A stretch of DNA of 64,000 nt from Nitrosospira sp. Is2 (GTDB taxonomy: Bacteria; Pseudomonadota; Gammaproteobacteria; Burkholderiales; Nitrosomonadaceae). The stretch lies in NCBI RefSeq assembly GCF_033095785.1, contig NZ_CP137134.1, forward strand, positions 1,922,001 to 1,986,000, in the 5' to 3' direction. Positions 8,674-17,646 of the stretch are shown piece by piece. Below the pieces are notes generated by a model. It worked only from the letters and a program-made list of their open reading frames with translations, was not told the DNA's origin and did not search any database. How positions within the stretch are numbered: position 1 is the stretch's first letter; every line of letters starts with the position of its first letter. A program made the position numbers and the translations under genes.

Positions 8674-10257
8674 ATGGCAGCAGTAGATCACGATATAGGA
8701 CACCACGACGACCACGACCATCATCCGACTGGTTTGATGCGATGGGTTGGCGCCACCAACCACAAAGATATTGGCACGATGTACCTGTGGTTCAGCTTCA
8801 TCATGTTCCTTAGCGGGGGTGTGATGGCGCTGACCATTCGCGCAGAGCTGTTTCAGCCGGGGTTGCAGATTGTTCAACCCGAGTTTTTCAACCAGTTGAC
8901 TACTATGCATGGCCTTGTGATGGTGTTCGGAGCCATTATGCCGGCCTTTGTCGGATTTGCGAACTGGCAGGTTCCGATGATGGTCGGCGCGCCGGACATG
9001 GCCTTCGCGCGCATGAACAACTGGAGTTTCTGGCTGTTGCCGCCAGCGGCGCTGCTGCTGATGAGCTCATTCTTTGTACCTGGGGGCGCCCCAGCAGGCG
9101 GCTGGACGATTTATCCGCCATTGTCTGTACAAATGGGCATGGGCATGGATATGGCCATCTTTGCGCTCCACATAATGGGTGCTTCCTCCATCATGGGCTC
9201 AATCAACATCATCACCACCATTCTCAACCTTCGGGCGCCGGGAATGACCCTGATGAAAATGCCCTTGTTCGTCTGGACCTGGCTGATCACCGCCTATCTG
9301 CTGGTCATGGTGATGCCGGTACTGGCCGGAGCGGTGACCATGCTGCTGACGGACCGCAATTTTGGTACCAACTTCTTTAATGCGGCTGGCGGCGGCGACC
9401 CGGTGATGTTCCAGCACATATTCTGGTTCTTCGGTCACCCGGAAGTCTACATCATGATCCTGCCGGCATTTGGCATTGTGTCGGAAATTATCCCCACGTT
9501 TGCCCGCAAACCATTGTTTGGATATTCGTCAATGGTTTACGCTACCGCGTCCATCGCAATTCTGTCCTGTATTGTCTGGGCACATCACATGTTCACCGCG
9601 GGCATGCCAGTGACTGGCCAGCTATTTTTCATGTACGCCACCATGTTGATTGCGGTGCCGACCGGCGTGAAGGTGTTCAACTGGACTGCAACCATGTGGC
9701 GCGGTTCCATGACCTTTGAGACCCCTATGCTGTTTGCCATCGGTTTCATCTTCCTGTTTACCCTCGGCGGCTTCAGCGGGGTGATATGCGCGATCGTGCC
9801 GATCGATATTCAGGTACAGGACACCTACTATGTAATCGCTCATTTTCACTATGTGCTGGTATCGGGCGCCCTGTTCTCGATCTTCGGTGGGGTTTACTAC
9901 TGGATACCGAAATGGACCGGGCACATGTATGACGAGACCCTGGGCAAGTGGCATTTCTGGTTGTCGATGTTCTTCTTCAACCTCACCTTCTTTGTCCAGC
10001 ACTTCCTGGGCCTGGCAGGTATGCCGCGCCGAATTCCCGACTATGCGTTGCAATTTGCCGATTTCAATATGATTTCCAGTATCGGCGCCTTCGGCTTCGG
10101 GTTTACTCAGCTCCTGTTCCTCTACGTTGTTTTGAAGTGCATCCGCGGCGGCGCGAAAGCACCAGCCAAGCCGTGGGAAGGAGCCAAAACGCTCGAATGG
10201 ACACTGCCGTCGCCCGCTCCGTATCACAGCTTTACAACCCCTCCAATTGTTAAGTAG
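8674..10257 (+). CDS. coxA: Cytochrome c oxidase subunit I
   Basis: Catalytic heme-copper subunit that reduces oxygen and pumps protons. The 527-residue protein has twelve predicted membrane helices. Visible signatures: GLVMVFGAIMP after TTMHG (heme ligand His), WFFGHPEVYIMILPAFG (CuB His and the His-Tyr cross-link pair), WAHHMFTAGM (the two further CuB histidines), and DTYYVIAHFHYVL (binuclear-centre heme and low-spin heme ligands). The His-rich start (DHDIGHHDDHDHH) is unusual and may help copper loading, but that is a guess. AGGAGG precedes the ATG. Confidence 0.97.
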   Translation: MAAVDHDIGHHDDHDHHPTGLMRWVGATNHKDIGTMYLWFSFIMFLSGGVMALTIRAELFQPGLQIVQPEFFNQLTTMHGLVMVFGAIMPAFVGFANWQVPMMVGAPDMAFARMNNWSFWLLPPAALLLMSSFFVPGGAPAGGWTIYPPLSVQMGMGMDMAIFALHIMGASSIMGSINIITTILNLRAPGMTLMKMPLFVWTWLITAYLLVMVMPVLAGAVTMLLTDRNFGTNFFNAAGGGDPVMFQHIFWFFGHPEVYIMILPAFGIVSEIIPTFARKPLFGYSSMVYATASIAILSCIVWAHHMFTAGMPVTGQLFFMYATMLIAVPTGVKVFNWTATMWRGSMTFETPMLFAIGFIFLFTLGGFSGVICAIVPIDIQVQDTYYVIAHFHYVLVSGALFSIFGGVYYWIPKWTGHMYDETLGKWHFWLSMFFFNLTFFVQHFLGLAGMPRRIPDYALQFADFNMISSIGAFGFGFTQLLFLYVVLKCIRGGAKAPAKPWEGAKTLEWTLPSPAPYHSFTTPPIVK

Positions 10258-10269
10258 CAAGGGTTGATA

Positions 10270-10377
10270 ATGTCCAACGACACAGAAAGAAGGCGCAGAG
10301 CGATCAAAACCGCCCTCTTTCTGTTCGCGATCGTGACGGCAATATTTGTGGGTGTTCTCGTAAAGAACTGGAAATGA
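10270..10377 (+). CDS. Cytochrome oxidase small assembly protein (35 residues)
   Basis: A 35-residue open frame, MSNDTERRRRAIKTALFLFA followed by a hydrophobic run and VKNWK. It has a basic N-terminus then one membrane helix (about 13-31), so the N-terminus should face the cytoplasm. Its stop overlaps the ATG of ctaG (ATGA), and it sits between coxA and ctaG, where betaproteobacteria usually carry a tiny oxidase assembly protein. Position, overlap and single-helix design support it as real despite its size. Confidence 0.8.
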   Translation: MSNDTERRRRAIKTALFLFAIVTAIFVGVLVKNWK

Positions 10378-10913
10378 ATACAGTTCACGCCAACTCGGTA
10401 ATACTAAAGAAGCTATTGATTTTTACCTTAGTGATGTTTGGCTTTGGTTTTGCGTTGGTGCCGTTTTACGAAAAGATCTGTGAAGTAACGGGTATCAATA
10501 ATTTATTGCAGGCAGATACGTTAACGGAAGAAGTCAAGGTTGATACTGCCCGCTGGGTAACGGTGGACCTGGACGCAAATACCCGCGGATTACCCTGGGA
10601 CTTCAAGCCGCTTCAACGCAACATACGCGTGCATCCAGGCGAACTGGTTGAGGTTATGTACGAGGTAAAGAATAACTCGAACCGCGAGATCAACGGTCAG
10701 GCGATACCCAGCTACAGTCCGCAATTGCTTGCCAAGCATCTGAAAAAGCTGGAATGTTTTTGTTTCAGCAAACAGGTATTAAAGCCAAATGAGACGAGGC
10801 AGATGCCGGTTCAATTCATGATTGAACCGACCCTGCCCGCTGATTTCAATACAGTGACCATTTCGTACACATTTTTTGAACTTGGGAGTGATCGAGCCGC
10901 AAGTGATGGGTAA
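10374..10913 (+). CDS. ctaG: Cytochrome c oxidase assembly protein CtaG (Cox11)
   Basis: Copper chaperone that inserts CuB into subunit I. The 179-residue protein has one N-terminal membrane helix (about 12-33) and a periplasmic Cox11 domain with the copper-binding motif CFCF (in LECFCFSKQVLKPNE) and the conserved MPVQFMIEP. The start overlaps the stop of the upstream small protein by four bases, so translation is coupled. Normal length for the family. Confidence 0.95.
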   Translation: MNTVHANSVILKKLLIFTLVMFGFGFALVPFYEKICEVTGINNLLQADTLTEEVKVDTARWVTVDLDANTRGLPWDFKPLQRNIRVHPGELVEVMYEVKNNSNREINGQAIPSYSPQLLAKHLKKLECFCFSKQVLKPNETRQMPVQFMIEPTLPADFNTVTISYTFFELGSDRAASDG

Positions 10914-10928
10914 CCGAGCAAGTCAACG

Positions 10929-11138
10929 TTGAAAGACGACGAGGAAAAACCGCCCAAAGCAACATTTTTTCAAGCAATGAAGGCAGTCTCTTGGGCTTTT
11001 TTTGGAGTCCGGAAACAGAGCGATCACGACCGCGACGCAGCGACGCTGACAATGGGACAGGTAATAATCGCGGGAATAATCGGTGCGGCCCTGTTTGTTC
11101 TAGCTGTGTTTTTGCTCGTTAAGTTTGTAACACGTTAA
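10929..11138 (+). CDS. DUF2970 small membrane protein
   Basis: A 69-residue protein with a charged start (MKDDEEKPPKATFFQAMKAV), the DUF2970 core SWAFFGVRK, and a C-terminal membrane helix (about 44-66). Such proteins are regularly found between ctaG and coxC in betaproteobacteria and are thought to belong to the oxidase or its assembly; the exact role is unknown. The start codon is TTG at 10929 with only a weak ribosome binding site, so it is probably translated by coupling to ctaG, 15 bases upstream. Confidence 0.85.
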   Translation: MKDDEEKPPKATFFQAMKAVSWAFFGVRKQSDHDRDAATLTMGQVIIAGIIGAALFVLAVFLLVKFVTR

Positions 11139-11170
11139 AGATTATTTAAATCATTCGCAGGAGAAATAGC

Positions 11171-12022
11171 ATGAGCCAAGAAGGGGGTCACTATTACGTT
11201 CCAGCGCCGTCACCCTGGCCTATCACAGGGTCGATTGCGCTGTTGTTTATGGGTTTCGGTGCGGCATTTTCGGTTAACAAACTTCCGCTGGGATACGGAT
11301 TGCTGGCGATAGGATTCGCCATACTCATCTACATGATGTTCGGCTGGTTTGGCGTTGTAGCTCGCGAAAGTGAGGGAGGGGTGTATAACCAGCAGGTGGA
11401 CAAGTCTTTCCGCTGGGGGATGAGTTGGTTCATCTTTTCCGAGGTCATGTTCTTTGCCGCCTTCTTCGGCGCCCTGTTTTACATGCGCGTGTATTCGATT
11501 CCCTGGTTATCCGATCTGGAGCATAAAATCCTCTGGCCGGACTTCACCGGCGATTGGCCCACGGCCGGTCCGGGCATCAGCGAGAAGTTCATGCCGATGG
11601 GCCCCTGGGGACTTCCGGCAATCAATACCCTCATACTGCTGACATCTGGCGTAACTGTCACTTGGGCGCACTGGGCATTGAAGCTGAACAAGCGCGGGCA
11701 ACTCAAGCTGGGGCTGTTTCTCACCTTCGCGTTGGGGTTTCTGTTCGTCGGCCTGCAGGCATATGAATACGGTCATGCATATTCAGACCTCAACCTCAAG
11801 CTGACCACCGGAGCGTATGGCGCATCGTTTTACATGTTGACGGGCTTTCATGGCTTCCATGTGACGCTGGGCTCCATCATGTTGCTGGTCATCTGGTGTC
11901 GGGTAATGGCTGGTCACTTTACCCCAGAGAACCACTTTGGTTTCGAGGGTGTCGCATGGTATTGGCACTTCGTTGATGTGGTCTGGCTGGGACTGTTTAT
12001 TTTTGTGTACTGGCTCATATAG
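11171..12022 (+). CDS. coxC: Cytochrome c oxidase subunit III
   Basis: Third core membrane subunit, which stabilises the catalytic subunit and its proton uptake. The 283-residue protein has about seven membrane helices and the family motifs RWGMSWFIFSEVMFFAAFF (about 77-95, with the conserved Glu) and GFHGFHVTLGSIML near 230. It ends with WYWHFVDVVWLGLFIFVYW, characteristic of subunit III. AGGAG precedes the ATG. It closes the structural part of the operon. Confidence 0.97.
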   Translation: MSQEGGHYYVPAPSPWPITGSIALLFMGFGAAFSVNKLPLGYGLLAIGFAILIYMMFGWFGVVARESEGGVYNQQVDKSFRWGMSWFIFSEVMFFAAFFGALFYMRVYSIPWLSDLEHKILWPDFTGDWPTAGPGISEKFMPMGPWGLPAINTLILLTSGVTVTWAHWALKLNKRGQLKLGLFLTFALGFLFVGLQAYEYGHAYSDLNLKLTTGAYGASFYMLTGFHGFHVTLGSIMLLVIWCRVMAGHFTPENHFGFEGVAWYWHFVDVVWLGLFIFVYWLI

Positions 12023-12043
12023 AAATTCAAGCCACTACCCCTG

Positions 12044-12232
12044 CTAAAGCGTTATGAAACCCATATAGGTTCCCAGCATTAGCAGGGTAAACAGAAGAAG
12101 CGACAGGCTGATGCGAAGGGTGAGGGACTTTACGGCGCGGGTACCATGCCCCTTGTCTTTCACCATATAGTACAAGGCCGATGCCAAGCTGCCGAGTATG
12201 AGGAATAGAAACAGTACGGCTGCGATTTTCAC
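12044..12232 (-). CDS. Twin-helix membrane protein (DUF2909)
   Basis: A 62-residue protein with two membrane helices (about 3-23 and 40-60) joined by a short basic loop (VKDKGHGTRAVKSLTLR). This matches the DUF2909 family of small twin-transmembrane proteins. It lies antisense between coxC and surf1, its usual place in related oxidase clusters, and starts with GTG. Its function is unknown; the context suggests oxidase assembly or stability. Confidence 0.82.
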   Translation of the reverse strand: MKIAAVLFLFLILGSLASALYYMVKDKGHGTRAVKSLTLRISLSLLLFTLLMLGTYMGFITL

Positions 12233-12294
12233 GATATATTCCTGTAATTATCGGGGTCTGGAATTAAGTTTAGCTGAGTTCTGCATACTATCCA

Positions 12295-13017
12295 ATGACT
12301 ATTTCAGGCTGGCGGTTCAAGCCGCGATTATGGTCAACAGTAGTCGCGGCGGTTGTCATCACGATCATGGTACAACTTGGCAACTGGCAACTTTCGCGCG
12401 CCCAGGAAAAGGACTCCAGACAGGAACGGCTGGATCGGCTTTCGCAGGAACCCGCAGTTGCACTCCCTCCCGTGGAGGTGAAACTTGAGGATTTTCAATA
12501 TCGTCAAGTGGAGGCGCGCGGGGAATATGTGCCGGGACTTACTATTTACCTCGATAACAAGATTTATAAGGGTGTGGCTGGTTACCATATCATCACCCCG
12601 CTAAGAATAGGCACAAGCTCCATGCATGTCCTGGTTAATCGAGGTTGGGCGCCTGCAGATCGAGATCGAAGCAAGTTGCCCGAGGTACATACGCCCCCCG
12701 GACCGGTAATTGTCTCCGGTATTGCAACAACGGCAATGCAGAAAACGCTCGAATTGTCTCAGGACATGATATCCGGAAGGGTCTGGGAAAATCTTGATCT
12801 CAACCGATATCGCGGTGCGACGGGGCTGGCGCTGCAGCCTGTAATGATCCTGCAAAAGGACGACGTGCAGGACGGTCTGGTTCGGCAGTGGCCGCGTCCG
12901 GATTCAGGCTCTGCGAAAAATCTGGGGTATGCCGTTCAGTGGTTTGCGATGGCTTTGGCTGTATTGATAATTTACTTGGTGTTAAGTGGCAAACGACAGC
13001 GGTTTGAAAAAAAATAG
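12295..13017 (+). CDS. SURF1-family cytochrome oxidase assembly protein
   Basis: SURF1 (Shy1) proteins help insert heme A into subunit I. The 240-residue protein has the expected helix at each end (about 10-28 and 213-232) with a periplasmic domain between. Motifs: GNWQLSRAQEKDSRQERLD, the region GYHIITPLRI, the conserved VLVNRGWAPADRDR, and WENLDLNRY. Its last 32 bases overlap the next gene. It fits oxidase biogenesis context. Confidence 0.92.
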   Translation: MTISGWRFKPRLWSTVVAAVVITIMVQLGNWQLSRAQEKDSRQERLDRLSQEPAVALPPVEVKLEDFQYRQVEARGEYVPGLTIYLDNKIYKGVAGYHIITPLRIGTSSMHVLVNRGWAPADRDRSKLPEVHTPPGPVIVSGIATTAMQKTLELSQDMISGRVWENLDLNRYRGATGLALQPVMILQKDDVQDGLVRQWPRPDSGSAKNLGYAVQWFAMALAVLIIYLVLSGKRQRFEKK

Positions 13018-13594
13018 ACGCACACTGATTTTACTGTTCATCCTGTTGTGCGCGCCTATTATCGCATCCTATACGCTTCATTTTCTTGGTGTTCGGCCTG
13101 GTGATACCGTTAACTATGGAGAACTGCTTCAGGTCAAGCCGTTGGCTGGCTCAGCTTTGAATCAGGCTGATCAAACTATTTTTCGCGTCCGCCAGCTTCG
13201 TGGGAAGTGGGTGATGGTGATGGTGGATTCCGGGAAATGCGATGACCAGTGTCAGAAAAAATTGTATTACATGCGTCAGGTGCGCTTAACACAACACAAG
13301 GAAAAAGATCGATTGGAAAGGTTATGGCTGATCGATGACGGGGAAGCTCCGGCGCCCGAACTTGTGAAGGAGTTCGATGGAATGGTGCTGATCAATGCGA
13401 AGGGCAGCGATCTGCTCCCGGAAATTCCGGCTGTCGGTTCCCAACATGATCATATTTACCTCGTCGATCCGATCGGAAATCTCATGATGCGTTTTCCAAA
13501 AAATCCCGATCCCGCTCAGATGGCGAAAGATATTAAGCGCTTGCTGAAAGTTTCTCAACTTGAGCATGCAATGGGAACCGATCAAAAACACTAG
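12986..13594 (+). CDS. Membrane-anchored SCO-like thioredoxin-fold protein
   Basis: A 202-residue protein with an N-terminal membrane anchor (about 13-33) and a periplasmic thioredoxin-like domain. A CDDQC motif (CxxxC, about residue 78) stands where SCO copper chaperones have their cysteine pair, and HDHIYLVDPIGNLMMRFP near 150 resembles the SCO end region, including a histidine. Genes like this lie between surf1 and ctaA/ctaB in many betaproteobacteria. It begins at GTG 12986 within surf1; TTG 13004 is an alternative. A copper or thiol role in oxidase assembly is inferred. Confidence 0.85.
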   Translation: MANDSGLKKNRRTLILLFILLCAPIIASYTLHFLGVRPGDTVNYGELLQVKPLAGSALNQADQTIFRVRQLRGKWVMVMVDSGKCDDQCQKKLYYMRQVRLTQHKEKDRLERLWLIDDGEAPAPELVKEFDGMVLINAKGSDLLPEIPAVGSQHDHIYLVDPIGNLMMRFPKNPDPAQMAKDIKRLLKVSQLEHAMGTDQKH

Positions 13595-13721
13595 ACCTTC
13601 CGAAACGAGCGCATTGCCTAAGGAATTGGGGATTAACGCAATAATCCGAGTTTCAGTTTTCGACCGCCGCCTAAAAACGGGTTAAACACAGGCTAAGCCT
13701 GTATTGAATTAGGAGAAGGTT

Positions 13722-14618
13722 ATGGCTACTACTAGTATCGCCTGGCAGGAAACCGCTTCGCGGGTGCAGCAGTTTTACCGCTTGACCAAGCCCAGGGTTG
13801 TTTCCCTCATCGTGTTCACCGCGTTTATCGGCATGTTTCTTTCGGTGCCGGGCGCTGTACCGCTTAACGCGCTGATATTCGGAACGATTGGAATCGCCCT
13901 GGTAGCAGGCGCGGCGGCGGCCGTAAATTGTCTGGTGGAGCAGAAAATTGATGCCGTCATGGCGCGCACGCGTGGCAGGCCACTGCCGCGCGGCCAGGTA
14001 ACCTCCCCCGAGACGCTTTTTTTTCTGGCGCTGATCGGTGGAAGCGGGCTGCTGATGCTTCATCAGTTGGTGAACCCGCTAACAATGTGGCTGACACTCG
14101 GTACTTTTGTCGGTTATGCGATCATATATACTGTGATACTTAAGCCGATGACGCCGCAAAACATCGTTATTGGCGGCGCTTCAGGCGCTATGCCGCCTGT
14201 TTTGGGATGGGCTGCGGTAACGGGAGAAGTAACCGCCGACGCGTTGCTTTTATTTCTCATCATTTTTGCATGGACGCCACCTCATTTCTGGGCATTGGCG
14301 CTGTACCGCAAGCTCGAATACGCTAAAGTAGGCATGCCGATGCTTCCGGTTACTCATGGCGAGAAGTATACCCGGTTGCAGGTTCTGCTCTATACCCTGA
14401 TACTCATTGCCGTAACATTGATGCCATACGCGACGCAGATGAGCGGGCTCATCTATCTCGCCGGCGCAGCGGTTCTGGATGGCATATTTCTCTACTACGC
14501 TCTGAGAATCTACCTGAATTACAGTGATGAGATCGCCAAAAAAGCATTTCGCTATTCCATCGTTTATTTGGCGGCACTGTTTGTGGTATTGCTTGTTGAC
14601 CACTACATCCGTTTTTAA
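13722..14618 (+). CDS. ctaB: Protoheme IX farnesyltransferase (heme O synthase)
   Basis: Adds a farnesyl group to protoheme IX to make heme O, the precursor of heme A. The 298-residue UbiA-family protein has about eight or nine membrane helices, the prenyl-binding DxxxD-type motif in EQKIDAVMARTRGRPLPRG, and YTVILKPMTPQNIVIGGASGAMPPVLGW. A second acidic region (WTPPHFWALAL) is also typical. A ribosome site AGGAG precedes the ATG. In related genomes ctaA (heme A synthase) is usually directly upstream; here only 127 bases separate it from the SCO-like gene. Confidence 0.95.
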   Translation: MATTSIAWQETASRVQQFYRLTKPRVVSLIVFTAFIGMFLSVPGAVPLNALIFGTIGIALVAGAAAAVNCLVEQKIDAVMARTRGRPLPRGQVTSPETLFFLALIGGSGLLMLHQLVNPLTMWLTLGTFVGYAIIYTVILKPMTPQNIVIGGASGAMPPVLGWAAVTGEVTADALLLFLIIFAWTPPHFWALALYRKLEYAKVGMPMLPVTHGEKYTRLQVLLYTLILIAVTLMPYATQMSGLIYLAGAAVLDGIFLYYALRIYLNYSDEIAKKAFRYSIVYLAALFVVLLVDHYIRF

Positions 14619-14629
14619 CTCGTGGCGCT

Positions 14630-15241
14630 ATGGCGCTTCGTAGAGTCAACATCGCGGCGGCCAGTGCCGCCGCGCTTGTTCTGCTGGGTTGCCTGTTAGC
14701 AGCATGTAACAATACTGCCAAAACAGTTTTTCTTTCAACGGATATTACCGGCGCCAACTTCGGTGCTGATTTCAAGCTCGCCGACCATTCGGGCGCCATT
14801 CGAACGTTAGCGGATTTCAAGGGTAAGGCGGTCGTAATATTTTTTGGCTACACTAATTGCCCGGACGCGTGCCCAACGACAATGGCGAATATTGCTGCGG
14901 CCATGCGCAGACTCGGTGATGATGCCAAGCGGGTCCAGGTGCTATTCGTTACCATAGATCCTGAACACGACACACCAGAACTCCTCAGGCAGTACGTCTC
15001 GAGTTTTGATCCCACGTTCCTCGGCCTATCGGGCGACATCGAAACTACAAAGAAAACCGCCGGCGAATTCAAAACGTTTTATCAGAAGCAAATGGCCGCA
15101 ATGCCAGAGCATCACAGCGTCGACCATTCAACCGGTACGTATATTTACGATCCCAACGGACGCCTGCGGCTCTATGTAACGAACGAAAAAGGGGCGGACG
15201 TTTTGGCTCATGACCTCACGGAGCTATTAAGGTCTGGCTAA
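14630..15241 (+). CDS. SCO1/SenC-family copper chaperone lipoprotein
   Basis: Delivers copper to the CuA site of oxidase subunit II. The 203-residue protein has a lipoprotein signal (ALVLLGCLLAAC, lipidated Cys near 26) and the SCO domain with CPDACP (copper-binding cysteines), VTIDPEHDTP, and the essential histidine in the stretch before STGTYIYDPNGRLRL. It lies 11 bases after ctaB and closes the oxidase cluster. Confidence 0.94.
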   Translation: MALRRVNIAAASAAALVLLGCLLAACNNTAKTVFLSTDITGANFGADFKLADHSGAIRTLADFKGKAVVIFFGYTNCPDACPTTMANIAAAMRRLGDDAKRVQVLFVTIDPEHDTPELLRQYVSSFDPTFLGLSGDIETTKKTAGEFKTFYQKQMAAMPEHHSVDHSTGTYIYDPNGRLRLYVTNEKGADVLAHDLTELLRSG

Positions 15242-15294
15242 AAGACCTACCCCTCCACAGGGCCCACGTGGAGATCATCTCGGCTTATTTTGCC

Positions 15295-16662
15295 CTAAGG
15301 AAACAGTTTCCCCGGATTGAGGATGTTGTTGGGATCAAATACTTTCTTGATTCCCTTCATAATCGCTAGTGTTGGCGGATCGATTTCTTTTTCGATGTAC
15401 GCCCGTTTTTCGCTGCCCACGCCATGTTCTCCTGACAAGGTGCCGTTAAGGCGGATTACAAGATCAAATATCTCATTCAAGCACCGATCCGCCCGCGTCA
15501 ATTCATCGGAAGACTCCGGGTTCACGAGAAGATTGACGTGAATATTACCGTTGCCGGCATGACCAAAGTTAACATTTGCAACGCTGTACTTGGAACTTAG
15601 CTGTTTCAATCCATCAAGGAAAACGGGTAATGCGGAAACCGGAACAACCACGTCCTCATTGATTTTTTTAGGCGCAATATCGCGCAACAGCGGGGACAAT
15701 GCCTTGCGCGCAGCCCACAAGGAAGCCGCGTCCTGGACCTCTTCGCCTTGAATCAACTCCTTATCACGACAGGCCTGCAGAACCGCAATGCGGGATTCGG
15801 CAATGGATTGCTCCGACCCGTCGACCTCTATCATGAGCATTGCAGCAGCCGCGGCTGGCACCATATCCGGAAAGTGGCCGCGTATTAGCTGGAGTGATCC
15901 GGCATCCAGAAATTCAAGCGCGCTAGGCGTTTGGGGGAGCGCCATCACGCGGACGATCGCCGCGGCACAGCTCGATAGATCCGCAAAAAATGCCGTCACG
16001 CCGGCCCGCGCCTGAGGGAGGGGCGTCAGCTTGAGCGTCGCCTCGGTGATGACCGCCAAGGTCCCTTCGGATCCTATCAGCAGTCGCGTAAGGTCGTAAC
16101 CCACCACACCTTTGGTCGTATAGCACCCTGTTCTGATCATTTCCCCACCGCCTGTTACGCCCCTAAGTCCCAGCACATGATCCCTCGTCGTACCATATTT
16201 CACGGCGTGAGGCCCGCCTGCAGACGTTGCTAGGTTCCCCCCTATACTTGAGTAGGCCGCGCTCGATGGATCCGGAGGCCAAAAAAAACCAAAAGGCCGT
16301 GCCGCCTCCTGTATAGACTCGTTCAGGACGCCCGGTTCCGCCACAATTACGCGATTGGCTGGATCGACCGCGATGATCCGCAACATGCGTTCGAGGGACA
16401 AAGCAATCCCCCCTCGCTCGGGCAGGCTGCCCCCCGCCGTGCCTGTTCCGCGTCCACGGGGGGTAACCGGAACCTTATACTGATTGCAAAGCGACAAAAC
16501 GGCCTGCACCTCCAAGTGAGTGACCGGAAATACAACCGAATCGGGAGGAAAAAATTTGCGGCTGTTGTCATACGCGTAGGCAAAACAGTCGACCGGGTCG
16601 GTAAATACCCGGTCCGTCGGGATCAAGCTGCGTAGCCGCGCGACAAAATCAGGCGAGAGCAT
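15295..16662 (-). CDS. FAD-linked oxidase, glycolate oxidase GlcD / D-lactate dehydrogenase type
   Basis: Flavoprotein that oxidises 2-hydroxy acids such as glycolate or D-lactate. The 455-residue protein has the FAD-binding PCMH domain (VTPRGRGTGTAGGSLPERGG, about 74-93; IGGNLATSAGG near 141) and the C-terminal FAD oxidase domain with NFGHAGNGNIHVNLL and LSGEHGVGSEKR near the end. I chose ATG 16662; a TTG frame six codons longer is less likely. No GlcE or GlcF subunits are adjacent, so it may act alone or with subunits elsewhere. Glycolate salvage fits an autotroph that makes 2-phosphoglycolate through Rubisco, an inference. Confidence 0.9.
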   Translation of the reverse strand: MLSPDFVARLRSLIPTDRVFTDPVDCFAYAYDNSRKFFPPDSVVFPVTHLEVQAVLSLCNQYKVPVTPRGRGTGTAGGSLPERGGIALSLERMLRIIAVDPANRVIVAEPGVLNESIQEAARPFGFFWPPDPSSAAYSSIGGNLATSAGGPHAVKYGTTRDHVLGLRGVTGGGEMIRTGCYTTKGVVGYDLTRLLIGSEGTLAVITEATLKLTPLPQARAGVTAFFADLSSCAAAIVRVMALPQTPSALEFLDAGSLQLIRGHFPDMVPAAAAAMLMIEVDGSEQSIAESRIAVLQACRDKELIQGEEVQDAASLWAARKALSPLLRDIAPKKINEDVVVPVSALPVFLDGLKQLSSKYSVANVNFGHAGNGNIHVNLLVNPESSDELTRADRCLNEIFDLVIRLNGTLSGEHGVGSEKRAYIEKEIDPPTLAIMKGIKKVFDPNNILNPGKLFP

Positions 16663-17003
16663 GGGGCATCCAAACAACAAGAGAAAAGACGTTGGTAACC
16701 GCTTTAATGGCCTGAAAGAACCGCGGATGAGCGCTCATTGCCCGTGCATTTGAGTTCTTGCAACAACCGACAAAATCGCGGCCGCCAACTAAGTGAACCA
16801 CGCCGCGTCTCACCAATTCGCCTTATCGGCATCCACGGGTTCCGAAAGCATTTAACTAGCATCCCATCAACGGCTACAGCCTCAACCAGCACACCGGCTG
16901 AGATGAACCGCCTCTCCGACAACGGCATTTGTCTCAGCAGAGTGTTGGGCTTAACTGACTATCACCGACGATCGCTGGAGGGCCGTCCACGGGCGGTAGC
17001 AAA
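16663..17003. other. Intergenic region with no visible gene
   Basis: About 340 bases between the FAD oxidase start and the end of the BON-domain gene. Open frames on both strands are out of keeping with their neighbours and have no ribosome sites. It should contain the promoter of the FAD oxidase gene; I see no strong consensus. Confidence 0.5.
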
Positions 17004-17588
17004 TCAGTTAATGTATTCAAATACTTTCACGACCTTGCGTACCCCGCTGGTGGACCTTGCGATATCCACTGCGCTCCCGGCTTCATCAACCGTTACAATC
17101 CCAAGCAGGTAAACTACGCTGTCCTCGGTCACGACTTTCACATGGTTAATCTGGAACCTCCCTCCATCCATGAAACGGCCTTTGACCTTAGACGTAATTA
17201 GCGCATCGTTGCTGCGCGAGGTAAAAGAGCTCGCCGGCCCCACCGTAATCTCATTCGTTACGGCACGCACGTGATCCACATCCCGAACCAGTTGTTCAAT
17301 CTCTTTTTTTGCACTCTCGGACGGTACCTCGCCCGTCAGAAGTACATTACGGTTAAAGCTCGTAACATTGACATGTACATTACTTCCCATTTTTTCGCTA
17401 ATGCGACGGTCGCTCTTTAACTCAATTCCCTGATCCTCGACGAACATACCGCCAGTACGTCGATCCTGAGATACCGCCACCCCCGTCCCAACACCCGCTA
17501 CCCCGGTTGCGACCAACAGGGCACAGCCGGAAAAAAAAGGCAACAGCAGCAAGAGTAAAAGCGTCGGTTTCCGATATAAATTCTGCAT
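17004..17588 (-). CDS. BON-domain outer-membrane lipoprotein (DolP/YraP-like)
   Basis: Envelope-integrity lipoprotein. The 194-residue protein has a lipoprotein signal with lipobox FFSGC (Cys near 21) and two BON domains: about 50-115 (LKSDRRISEKMGSNVHVNVTSF ... ALTGEVPSE type pattern) and about 125-194 (DALITSKVKGRFMDGG ... GIVTVDEAG). I chose ATG 17588 because GAGGGG lies just upstream and the lipobox follows at the right distance. It sits next to yraN on the same strand, the usual yraN-dolP neighbourhood; the phosphoheptose isomerase-like diaA often between them is absent. Confidence 0.9.
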   Translation of the reverse strand: MQNLYRKPTLLLLLLLPFFSGCALLVATGVAGVGTGVAVSQDRRTGGMFVEDQGIELKSDRRISEKMGSNVHVNVTSFNRNVLLTGEVPSESAKKEIEQLVRDVDHVRAVTNEITVGPASSFTSRSNDALITSKVKGRFMDGGRFQINHVKVVTEDSVVYLLGIVTVDEAGSAVDIARSTSGVRKVVKVFEYIN

Positions 17589-17646
17589 TAAACCCCTCAT
17601 GGATAACTCGCACATAAAAACAATGTTTCTCCCCCATCCTGGCGCA

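Noticed and set aside
16738..17112. Open frame on the plus strand beside the BON-domain gene
   Set aside because: Overlaps the lipoprotein gene in a different frame, low-complexity and unmatched.
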